In this document: piece after piece, positions 37,601 through 49,600 of the stretch | Numbering within the stretch: position 1 is the first letter of the stretch | Layout of the letters: every line of letters begins with the position of its first letter | Source: Gerris lacustris | Taxonomy: Eukaryota; Arthropoda; Insecta; Hemiptera; Gerridae | DNA length: 64,000 nt | Direction: 5' to 3' | Assembly: GCA_951217055.1 (NCBI GenBank) | Contig: OX578286.1 | Location: 16,145,050 to 16,209,049 of the forward strand | The notes under the pieces: model-generated | What the model saw: the letters and a program-made list of their open reading frames with translations, nothing else | Databases searched by the model: none | Told to the model about the DNA's origin: nothing | Position numbers and translations under genes: made by a program

Positions 37601-40600
37601 TAAATAAATGAATAACAAATTAACTAAAAGGTTACAGAAGAAAGAAAGAAGATCTTAAGTTTCTCGTGAAGGGAGTCCCCTTGACTGCGTAGAATCTATA
37701 GGCAAACAATATTGCCTTCCCTTTGGTTAGATTCTAGATTATCTTGCATGTCACTTAATTTTAGAATATCGTCTATCAAGCATTCTGCTTAGATGAATAA
37801 TCCACCTTAGTTGAATTTTTATTTCCGATTAAGTGAAGTTGAATTTTATTTTATATTATGATAATTGCTTTTTATATGATAGCTGATATTCCATATTATG
37901 AAACAAACTTATAAATTACAAAGTTTGCTTGCAACTTGCATTCAGAAATGTAAAAATTTCAAGAAACTCCTTTTTTCCTTATTTGAAAAATTTATTTACC
38001 TACTTGCGGCAGAAAAATTAAGCTTTATTAAATTGATTTCGGGCAGGAAAATTTAATCTTAATAAAAAAAAAAAAAAAATTACTACCAGTTTATATATTA
38101 TCTTTATCCTCTTGCTATGGGTTTTGTAATCTTTTACTACCCAATAATTTTATTTCTCCTTTATAATATTATTATAGTTCAATAAGTAAACTTTAAATAA
38201 CAATTTCTTTTAATTTTCAAAATCATTTGATTATACTCGTAAATCCTGTTTAGTAATTTCAAAGAATAGTAGATCTTCAATTAAAAAAGAAAAAAAAAAT
38301 CAGGGTAGTAACTGGCAACACTGCAGCTTCAAGTAAACTTTTATATAACATGCATTTATTATTACGTGTATTGTATTTTGCTGTTATAGATTCCGTTTTC
38401 TATTCACTTCTTATTTGTTGTTTGTTTTTTTAAATCAATTTTTTTTAATAATCAATTTATTCTAGTTAATATGTTATTAGTTATTGTCTTATTCATATGC
38501 ATAGTTAATAAATATAATAAGATGGTACTTCAGCAGTTTCATTCTTCTGCCGCTCGTAGATATAATATTCAACAAGGCAGCAAAGGAATCATTTCTGCCT
38601 CGTGTATTCATTGTCTACTTCTGCTTCGCTTCGGCAGTCAATTAGGTAAATTACCTTCCTCAGCAGTTAATTTCCATTTTGCCGCCTAGTTACGTAAATA
38701 ACTTAAGTTTTTATTTGTTTTCACAAGTTCAAATTACAGTCGGACCCCCTTATAACCAACTCTTGAGCAACAAAAATCTCTATATTTCGAATTTTTTTAT
38801 GTAACCACGAATTCTCCATATAAGAGTGTTTCTATAGAACGGAAATAATTTCTCTACAACGAACAAAATTAATAAAAATAACGAAATAAAGATCAGACCG
38901 TCAATATTTCTATGAAATAATATTGGAGGTGATTTTGCTCCACTTTAGTTTCTCAGAATAATTTTTAGGAGTTTCTTGCTCTAGCACTCTAATAATTTTG
39001 CGTATTCTAACTCTAACTCCATTAGTTTAAGTGAAATTTGAAATTGGAGCCATCTTTGCACAGGAAAAGGATATCTCTCGTCTCAGTTTAGAATTATTTT
39101 AAGGACGTTTATAGAGCTCTTGAATTTTACAGCGTTATTTACTCACTGTACAAATGTCTAAAAGAAAATCATTATCACTTTCTACTATAAGACTGTTATA
39201 GAAAATTTATTATAAGACGTTGATAAAGGAATGAAGAATAAATAAGTATCCCGTAAATATGAAATCGTTTCGAGTTCAGTGTTTACAATTTAAAAAAAAA
39301 AAGGGATTAAATGTTTAAACAATACGTAACAAGTAACAAGTTGAGATTTAAAAAAAAAAATCTACAGGTTGTAAGTATGAAGACAGTTCTACAATGGGTG
39401 AAAATGGTACGGTATAAAAATCTTCCTTTTTCAGGATCACTTATTTTTTCCCCTTAAAAAAAATATGTGTGAGGCTCTCACGCAGTAGAAGTGAAACTTA
39501 AGCTTTAGAATGCATTGCTCTCTTTAATTTTTTTTCAAGAAATGGTTATGGGAAATTTAATTGTAAAAAAAAAAATTGCTATGCTAAGGCAACCACATTT
39601 ATTCCAATTAAAATAAATGTAAAGTTTTGATTTGCTGGTCTTTAAATAGATATAATACAATTAATCTGTAAAAATGTTACACTCGGACGAGTCTCGAATC
39701 GCAAACTTCGTTACACAATTTCACGATATGAAAAAATACACTCTACCTCCGCCAAAGATGTTTCACTTCAAAAATCTATAGGATGAAATTTCTAAGTAGC
39801 GAATTTTTTTCTTGAACTATCAAATTCGTTATATGGAGGTCCGACTGCATTTATACACATATTGTTAGGTAGGGCTGTATTTATAGTGTAGGTATATAAT
39901 AAATGACTTTGACTAAATAACTATTAAGATAAAGGGATATTTAGTCCAATGTACTTTAGGACAAAGGAATGTTACACTTTTGTTTTTATAAGGGGAGTAA
40001 CAGTCTAAAGAAGTGTAAAATGGTATGAATTCTTTATATTTAATATTACCTGAGCTACGGAATAATGCATAACACTCTTCATATACTTGGGCAGATCAGT
40101 TACTATTGTAAATAAGCCCCAATCATGGCCAATCTGACCAACAACTAGAGCCCACATAGGCCACGATCTCAGTATCTTGCCCCATGGTGTCTTATTGGAC
40201 AACTGTAAACACAAATATACATAAATATCATTAATAATTAATGCTAAAATTTGTAAATAGTGCTTTAAATGTTTTTTTTTCCTAGCATACCGAAGGTAAA
40301 GGAAGCTATGTGATCGTTCTGAAGAACGAAAATATTTTATGACTCCGATTTTTTAAAATTCCGAGACAGAAATCCGTTTCATACATCTGGGAACATTTTT
40401 ACTTTCTCATATAAAGAGAAAGTATTGTGATGGCGTGAAAATTCGATTATGAGATTTTGATGTATTTACACGTTTTGAGGGTAGCCTAAGTCCAAAAAAG
40501 TGGTTTTTAAAAATGTCTGTCTGTCGTCTCTGCGCAGTCGCCTGGAGCCTAAATTACTAGGCACATTTTGACGAAATTTGGCATCCATATTCAGAAAAAT

Positions 40601-43600
40601 CATATCCCGAGGCGAAATCGAGAAATGAATTTTAGCTCTAAATTCGGGGGCGCTTCCCCCCCCCCCCCCCCCAAAAAAAAAAACTCTGAAAAATATTTCT
40701 CGAAAATGGTTCCAACGATTTTGATTAAAAAATTCTAAAATGTATTCCATTTAAATAGGAATCCAACGATATAAGCCGTTTTCCCGGGAAAAATCAAGTT
40801 CCGGAGAAAAAAGCTTTAAACGTGGACGGAGAGAGCCCGGGTTCGATTCCCCGCCTATTTTTAGTTATTTATTATGATAAATCTTGATAAAATGTTCAAT
40901 AATAATTAAATGTACATACGAAAACTAGTAAATGGAAAAAACGGGCTAAGTAATTATGATCTCGTATATGAGAAAGATTGTCTGAGTTGTCTCGGACCGA
41001 TTTTTGATTCCGTGTCGATCTGTCGCTCTATTTTTGCGAACCAACATATCTTAAAAACTACACGCCCGATTTTAATGAAATTTGTATGGTAGGTCATAAT
41101 TAGTTTATTTTTGGTCCCATATAAGTTTAAACCTTCTGCGTTCATTTGTTTCTTTTCCACATGCGCACAAACATACATTTATTTACACCTATAGCTTCAA
41201 AAGTACTTATCTGAATTGAATTTTGAATGAAACTTTTATATTTTATCGAGAGTAACCCTCAGATAGTCCCAGGTTAATTGAACTTCTGCGCTCTTTAACT
41301 TTTGCTAAATTTATACTTAAATTCATGTAAAAAATCAAAACAATTTTGATAGATTAAATAAAGACCCCGGTGCCAGGGCGCCCCCAAATCGAAAACTAAC
41401 ATACAATATGTATAATATGTTAATTTTATTGTAAATAATCCCACACTTGCAGTTTTATATATATATTTTTTTTTTTTTTGCTCATCAATTTTCTTTGGCG
41501 AGGGCCCCCAAATAGTAAGTAGTTCTTGCGGGGGTCCCCCAATGCCCTAGCTACGCCACTGCTACTTAAACAAAACTGTGTTGCCTAAGGAGCATCGCTG
41601 TATGCTGATTAGCACACACTTGATTTTATTGCTACTATGATTTCTATATTATTCTTATTTATGGAGAGATTTAATTATTTATAACATTTTCTTATTTAAA
41701 CAATAAAAATGTTAATGATGATATAATTTGTTTCAGGAACTCTGTAACACTGGGCTCTCAAATTCTGAAGAAAAAACTGTCGACAATATTTTTTACTATT
41801 GAGTACGATGTATGGAGACTTTAAGACTTAGGGGCCGAGAATTGGACTTTATCCTCCATCTTATGGTAAACATTTGTTGCTTTTTTAAATTTATTTATTA
41901 AAAAATTGCAACTATATAATTTTACATGTTATAAGCAATTTTGATGAAAGTTTTTACAATGACTTGAGAGACTTGAAGTGAGGAACTGTTCATTAACAGT
42001 ACTCACAGATACTAGCTTGAATTAATACAATTGATTCAACATATATTTAGACTTTACACGTTAAGCATTGTTCAATAGATCACGTGGCCACTGCCTCTTT
42101 AGACGTCGAGGAGGATTTCCAGGAATGAATGGTAATGACAAGTTGTGAATTAAAGGATTGGAATGTTGGGATATGGAGTCATGGAAGGATTTATATCGGG
42201 TTATGGCTAGGTCTTGGACGAGGTCATGGCTAGGTCATGGTAAGCATATAAAAAAAATGTAATCACTTTTAATTCGTGCTTGAGGGTGTGTTATGTTTTT
42301 GGTTTAGGAGTTCAGGTTGACGGAAATCTAGTGAGGGAAAAATGTGCCACATAAATGTACTTAACCTCTCAATGCCATGTATCAGTCTTGGGCTTCATGG
42401 ACCTTTCTGAGTGTCTTCAGTATTAAAGTCCCTAACTAGCTCTTTAGTTGAAGCATGCTTAGCGAGCTTCTTACAATCAATCAAATATGTACCTTGACTG
42501 TCTTTTTTTCTTTCTGTTTGTCTCTCTGTTTGTCTGTCAGTAATGTTTTCGTGTCCAAACATGATTAAAAATTGACTGATTTAATTTAAATTTGGTACAT
42601 TATGTTCTATTTACTAATACTCAGGTTAAGTTTGTTGGATAACATTATCTGTCATAGTGTTCGCGTACACTCGTGTAAACATAAGCTTCAAATTTAAAAT
42701 TGAAATTTTAGGACAGGAAGAAATTCTCCGTTCATCTATTCGATGAGACGAACATTTTTCTTACTAATATTTTATTAAAGCTAATAAACTAATTAAAGCA
42801 AACCAAAATAAATACTAAGCCATTTTAAATGCATACCCCTATTTAAAAAAAATAAAAAAAATAAATGTAAATATTTGTTTAACTGTTTTTAATTTGAGAA
42901 TATGTATAATTAAATATAGTTTTTACCCTGTTAGCATTAACATCCGTCAGATATTGTTTCAAGTAGGCACTTTCACTGTCAGATAGAGATGGATGATCAT
43001 TTGGCGAACTGTACCCTAAAAAGAACCTGAAAAATAATTAATATATATATAAAACATGTACGTAGGCCCCTGTTAATCCGAACCCTCGGTAATCCGGAAC
43101 CCTCGGTAACCAGACGACCCTTCACGGAGAATGCAAGCCCTCAACAATAAAAAATATATCGCAAATCACTTCTTACGATCATTTTTGCTGACCCTGTAGA
43201 CGTAGACAATAAAATCTTGGAAATGCACTGAAAAATGTAAAGTTTATCAAATTTGTTCAGTATAGCTAACTCTTGGAAACTGATAGGAATATATACATGT
43301 TTATGTTCATTGACATTCCTATGTAATTAGTAATTACATATTACGTTCATGCTGTACATTTAATTTATCCGTACATAGGTACGGATAAATTATTAGATTA
43401 TTAGATGCAATTGTATCAACATAAGTTGATACAAATGCAGTACCTAAGCATATATTTTTTTATAAAGTGTTTTACGTTATTACTTTAAAAACCTCGCTAA
43501 TCCGGAAATCCCTAATCCGGAAATGTGCCTGTATTCGTCCAGATTAACGGTGTCCTACTGCATATATTCTAATCCATGTGATCAAAGGTTGGTACTTCTA

Positions 43601-46600
43601 TAGATTGTTACTCCCCTCTGCTTTTTTAGAATATAAATGACTTTGACTAAATTACTATTAAAACAAAGAGGTGTTTAGTCCAATGTACTACTTTGGGACA
43701 AAGGAATATCACACTTCTGTTTTTATAAGGGGAGTAATAGTAGTGAGAAGAACATTGCGTACACCTTCTTTAGATTGTTACTCCCTTTGTTTTATTTATA
43801 AGGAGAGTAACAACCTAAATAAGTGTCAAATGTTTTATGTTGTACGTCAAGTCTCACGTAAAAAGGGTTTCGTTGGTATTGTGAAAATAATAAACCACTA
43901 TGGTTTAGAAGTTTAGATGCATGGCAGGTTCAAACAAAAATAAGGACTTAGAGTTATTCAGTCCTTATTCATTTTTTTTATAAAGGGAGTAACAATATAA
44001 AGAAGTACCCTAAGGTTTTTATATTATAATTCCATAAAAGCAAAAAAAACAAAAAACAATACTATTAAGATCCATTAACATACCAAGCCAAGCACCAAAG
44101 TAGTCCAATTAATCCATACATATAAAAGAGAATAGGCCATCCACCTTCATACAATCCAAGGATTAGTCCACTTAAACTCATTGAAACCATGTTGCCGAAA
44201 TTCACTCCTGAAATAAATATATAACAGTTGTTAAAAATGTGGCTAATTCTTACCTAAGTGGCACAACTTTGTCCATAGGATTATAGGATATCGAAAGAAC
44301 TAGTCATTTGATATTTTGGCACATCCCGTGGAAGATAAAAAAATTTACTTCTGAACACCTTATGGCTGACGCAATGTGCGCCCTTCTAACGTCCTCTCGA
44401 CTTTTATAGCAAATATTCATTAGAGACAATTGTGGGACATATTTTGGGTGCTCATAATGTAAATTTTTAAAATAATGAATAGCGTGGGTGTACGAGTAAT
44501 CAGCTATGGTATTTACTCTCTTACTTTTTCAAGTTAATTTCAAAGTGAATTCTTCGATTTATTTTATTAGTTCTAGAAATCTATTGAGTTATCTGCACGA
44601 TTTGATCGTAGTTCCTCCAGTTCATAGACCAGTCTCTTTAACTACTAATGACTAGATCAGGGACATTTACAATAAGGGCATATTTAAAGTATACAGTTAA
44701 ACCATAGTTTCATATCCAATCTGGACAAACGGATATCCCAGGAATGTCATCTGAATCAGCTGTGCGCTACTTAGGTAATAATTATCCTGTTGAAATGTTG
44801 AAAAAAATAAAAAAAATCGGTCCGAGACAACTAAGACAAACTTTCTCATATACGAGTTTTATAATTACTTAACCCAGTGTTTTCTATTTATTATAGTTTT
44901 CGTAGGTATATTTAATTATTATTGAACATTTCAACAACATGTATCATAAAAATAACTTCTCCTCGACGGGGAATCGAACCTATAGCCACGTTTAAAGCTA
45001 TTTTCTCAAGAACTAGATTTTTCCCGGGAAAAGGCTTATATCGCTAGATTTGTATTTTCATGTTTGGATCCTTGAAGGGTAGGATGAAGAAGACTAGTAC
45101 TCATGCGCATTTCGCAAAATATGTTAAACTCAAAAATTTATATATTTTTTTTATTTTCGAGTGGGGTATCAAATGAAAGTTGCCGAAGAGCAGGACACAA
45201 ATATATATAAATTCCCCAAATACACAAAATATACAAATAAATTCCACAAATATACAAAATTCCCCCTCCCCAACCAATATATAACGGCTGGTCCTAAAAT
45301 TTGTAAATAATTCATGCTAATTCCTTATTGTGGGGCGATGATATTTCCGGGAGTTCACATATTTAGTTTTTAAAATTACCAATTTTGTGCGAAACAATTT
45401 GAAGTGCGCCCAAAATATAATTTTTTAAAATTTTGTGTGGGGTATCAAATGAAAGCTGCTGAAGAGTAGGATACAAATATATATTTGCTTTTTTAAATTT
45501 TTCATTCTTTATTGGTTTTATAAGTAAAAATATACCCCCAAAAAAATCCCCCCCCCAACACTATATAACGGCTGGTCCTAAAATTTCAAAATAATTCATG
45601 GTTATACCTTATGGTGGAGCGATGAAAATATTCTGAAAAAATGTAATTTATCTAGTCGTTATTACTGATGAAAAACATTGTGACGCACGGGGGGATCGAA
45701 CTAGCATGAAAGAGTACTAGTCTTCTTCTTCCTACCCTTCAAGGATCCAAACATATGGTAATAATCATTCTACAGGGTACACTTAGCTTTCATACTAGAT
45801 TCGTACTTAAATGGACTACAAATTTTAGAATCGTTTAATCAAAATCGTTGGGACCGTTTTCAAGAAATAACTCACGTTTGTTTTTCAGAGTTTTTGGGGG
45901 ATAGCCCCCCCCCCCTAATTTGGAGCTAAATTTATTAGGATATGATTTTTCTGAACATGTATGCCAAATTTCGTCAGAATCGGCTCAGTAGTTTAGACTC
46001 CACGTGTCTGCACAGACGACAGACATTTTTTCAGGTGACCTCAAAACGTGTAAATCCATCAAAATCTCGCAATACTTTCTCTTTATAAGAGAAAGTAAAA
46101 AAACAAGTGCTTTATCTAGTTTATAAAATGGATTATACCTGCAAATACAAAGCAGCCAAGTCGACCTCTTTCTTCCAATGTAATCCACTGAGCTGTGATA
46201 CAGTGAAGTGAAGGATATATCAGCCCCTTTATTAAACATAAACGTATCAATAACTCCACAACATAAAAAATATTAATTAACATCATTTTTTTAAATGAAA
46301 ATAGCGAAATTATGTCTTCAATTTCTAGTAAGCTGAAGATTTTGAGAATATAATCACTTAGATATGATCATTTCAATTCAAGGAGGTCTTAGTTGCTTGA
46401 ATAGGATAGCAGATGGCTCCTCAATAAAGTTAAGTGGCATCGGGCGCGTTCACAACTTGGACGGGTGACCTCAGATCTGAATCAATTCCCAGATTTCCCC
46501 CTCCCCCCCCCTTGCTCAGTATTCACCCATGATCACTATATATTGGTAGTTACAAAAAAAAAAAAAAAAAGTCGCTAGTTTAAAAAAATACCTTGTTCTC

Positions 46601-49600
46601 GTTTCAGATATTCGTTGCCGACGTTTTTTGGGGTCCAATACATCGATAACATCGCTCTTTTCGATATTTCAGGAAAACATCGATGTTGTCCGATACAATC
46701 GAGGGATCAACATCCATGTTTTTAAGTCCGATACATCGATGTTTTCGATAAATCGACATCGATGCCCCAACCCTAGTAGTTACAGATAGGACACATATAA
46801 GTAGCTACTTTTGAGAAGTGGCAACTGACTGGTTGTCTATACCAAACCAATTGTAAGTGTAAGGGCTTACAGCTGATAAAGCGAACCGCTATCCTTGTGT
46901 CATCCATCATCCATTACATAATTGTTGTAAGAAGCCCATCGGCAGGTTGTGCCACAGCCACAGAGTTAGTTATATGCTTATTTAAGAGCCCGCGGGAGTG
47001 AGTTGTGTTGAGACCTTCTCTCCAGAGATAGCGCTGATTTTCACAAGTTTTTTTCAACCCCTTGTTTATTTTGGGAGGAAAAGGAAACGCCCACATTACC
47101 CCTCCTATTATTATGACATAACGTCGGCCATTTCATTTTTAAAAAAAACAACAGAAATGTATAAATATTAATTTCTTTAATATATGTCACTTTATGGAAA
47201 TATTGTAAAATTGAGATTTTAATAAATATGATAGTGATATAAATATGAATTTTAATATATATATTTAAATTTAATAATATAGATAATTTTTGCTGCAATA
47301 ACTAGACCATTAAGTAAAGTAGATAATTTTATTTTCGAATGATATAACGACACCACCTCATACATTTGGTTTTAAACTAATAATCATCCCATACAATTTA
47401 AAAAAAAAAATTGTCTTAGTTAATATTGAAAACAAGCCTTGGGTCCTATTGAGGCTATTGTTGCAAAAATATCTCAGTTGAAATGAGCAAATAGCGAGGA
47501 TTTTAAAAGCATTGCGCTACTGTTTTGATTAAGGTGAAAATGTAATTCTACTCTTTATTAAACATCCAGCTAAAAAGCTTATAATTTGCTAGTCTGCTAA
47601 ATATTTTTTAAACCAATTTTAGGCAAAAGCTCTTGTAGTATATAAATCTACTAGGTACTAACTAATGTACATTAAAGTGGATATTCCTGTATAGTAACTA
47701 GCCAGTTCCTAAGATGTTGAGTTGATAGAAACATTTTATGGCAGCTTATATTATATAAATTGGATAAAACAAATATTTTGCTTTGAATATATTTTTAGGG
47801 TTTCGTTGGTAAAACCAAAAATAGAAACCCTTATAGTTTCGTTCCTAAGTCTGTCAATCTGAATGGTTCCAGTAACTTTTGAATCAAAAAATCAAAAGAG
47901 GGAAAAACATGGAAATTTCCAGTATTAAAGATCGTTTTGACGCGCACACAGGAAAAATATAGCGAGCTCAAAATTATCAGCTGTTCAAATTCGCGCAAAT
48001 ATATGTCACGAAATTATTTTTTTTTTTTAGTTTGAGTGGGTAGGTATTGAACACTTGTGGAAATTGTTTAATTTTTTACGCTATTTAGTCAAAAAACATC
48101 AACATTTTGCGTGTTCCCCCTAAAACTATATATTTCTTGCTATTTCTAATAATATAAATGTTAGGTCTGCCGGGCCATAGAAAAAATAGGAATAGCAACT
48201 TGATTTGATTAACTGGGAATCCAAAGAGGGCGAATAGTTCTTGTTACGGGGGAAAAAATTAGACCTGGCAAGAAAGCCTGCACACGATAACTATACCATC
48301 TTCATATTATATGCTTGACTTATCAAATATTATTTGTTATGTGTGGCTAGATTGAACTGAACGACTTCAGACATTTTGTTCCATGTATTATTCGAATATT
48401 AAATCTAAATGCCAAATTTAGTCCATGTAGACTAAATTTGACTTCTAACCATCAGTGTAGTTTGCTTCTCCTTAGGTCGAGTCCAACCGGCAGGGTAATA
48501 TTTGGTGGTTTACGAAGCTCTCTTAGCCATGTGTATTATTTAATTTTTTCATTATCTGTTTCTATTGAAATTATAGTTGCTGTAATTAATTTAAAAATAC
48601 GTCCAATTAACTTTGTATTGATAATAATTATTACAATTCGTACAAACTGGTTCAGACATACGTAATCTAATAGGATATTGTCTCAGCTTTACTTTATATT
48701 TAAAACCATTTTTTTATAAGATGCATTTTACAGTAGCAAAAAAAAGAAAATAAACTCATTTTTTTAAATCAATAAGGTAGGTGATACATACAAAGTGTAC
48801 CCCTACCTAGCCATGGTAAAACCACGATTTTAACTGAAAATACCTCTAAAATCTTTAGAGTTATCAAGAAAATTATAAGAACCTTTTGTTGTAGACAATT
48901 GTATGTGCTTTAATTTTTTTTTTTTTTTTTTTTTTTGGTAAACCTAATTATTTTAAAACCGACATATCGGACCATGAAAATAAACCACTTTCAGGTCTAT
49001 TGAAATTTTTATTTATAAGCATCAATAATTATATATGCCAAAAATAAATTTAGTTCAGCAAATTTTGACCATAGGTTGAAAAAGTCTGGCACTTAGTGGG
49101 GCACATAGCATATTTGCATCTTATATTGTGGATGAATGGTCACCTATTATTAAATAACGGGATCGCATTAGGAATTAAAATTTTGTTTTCATGGATCATT
49201 ATCGATTCCCAATAGGGTCCTATTATTTTTATTCAATATATTAAATGTGATCAGATGGTAGAAGGTTGAACTTAGTATGGAATAATCTATGTGGGTTGCT
49301 TTACTATTTTAAGATATGGAGGTTCGCAAAAATGAATTATAACGATAAACTGATATGAAAATTTGTTCCTTTAAGAAATGGATTTATTTTTTTATTAACT
49401 AGTATTTAATCCCTCCTCTCATCGCGGTTTTTTTATTATTTAATTTTAGTTTTTACAATATTATTTACTATCTTCTTTAAATCTCTTTCAAAATATATTT
49501 AAAAATAATAATTCGTTTTATTTCGATTTTTTTTTTTTTTTTTTCGTTTTAAGAATATTTGAAATTGTTTTTATTTCATTTGTCATAATAAAAGGGTGAA

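Noticed and set aside
40837..40856. Functional tRNA gene
   Set aside because: Only a B-box-like sequence is present; no A box at the right distance and no cloverleaf, and it recurs within repeat R1.
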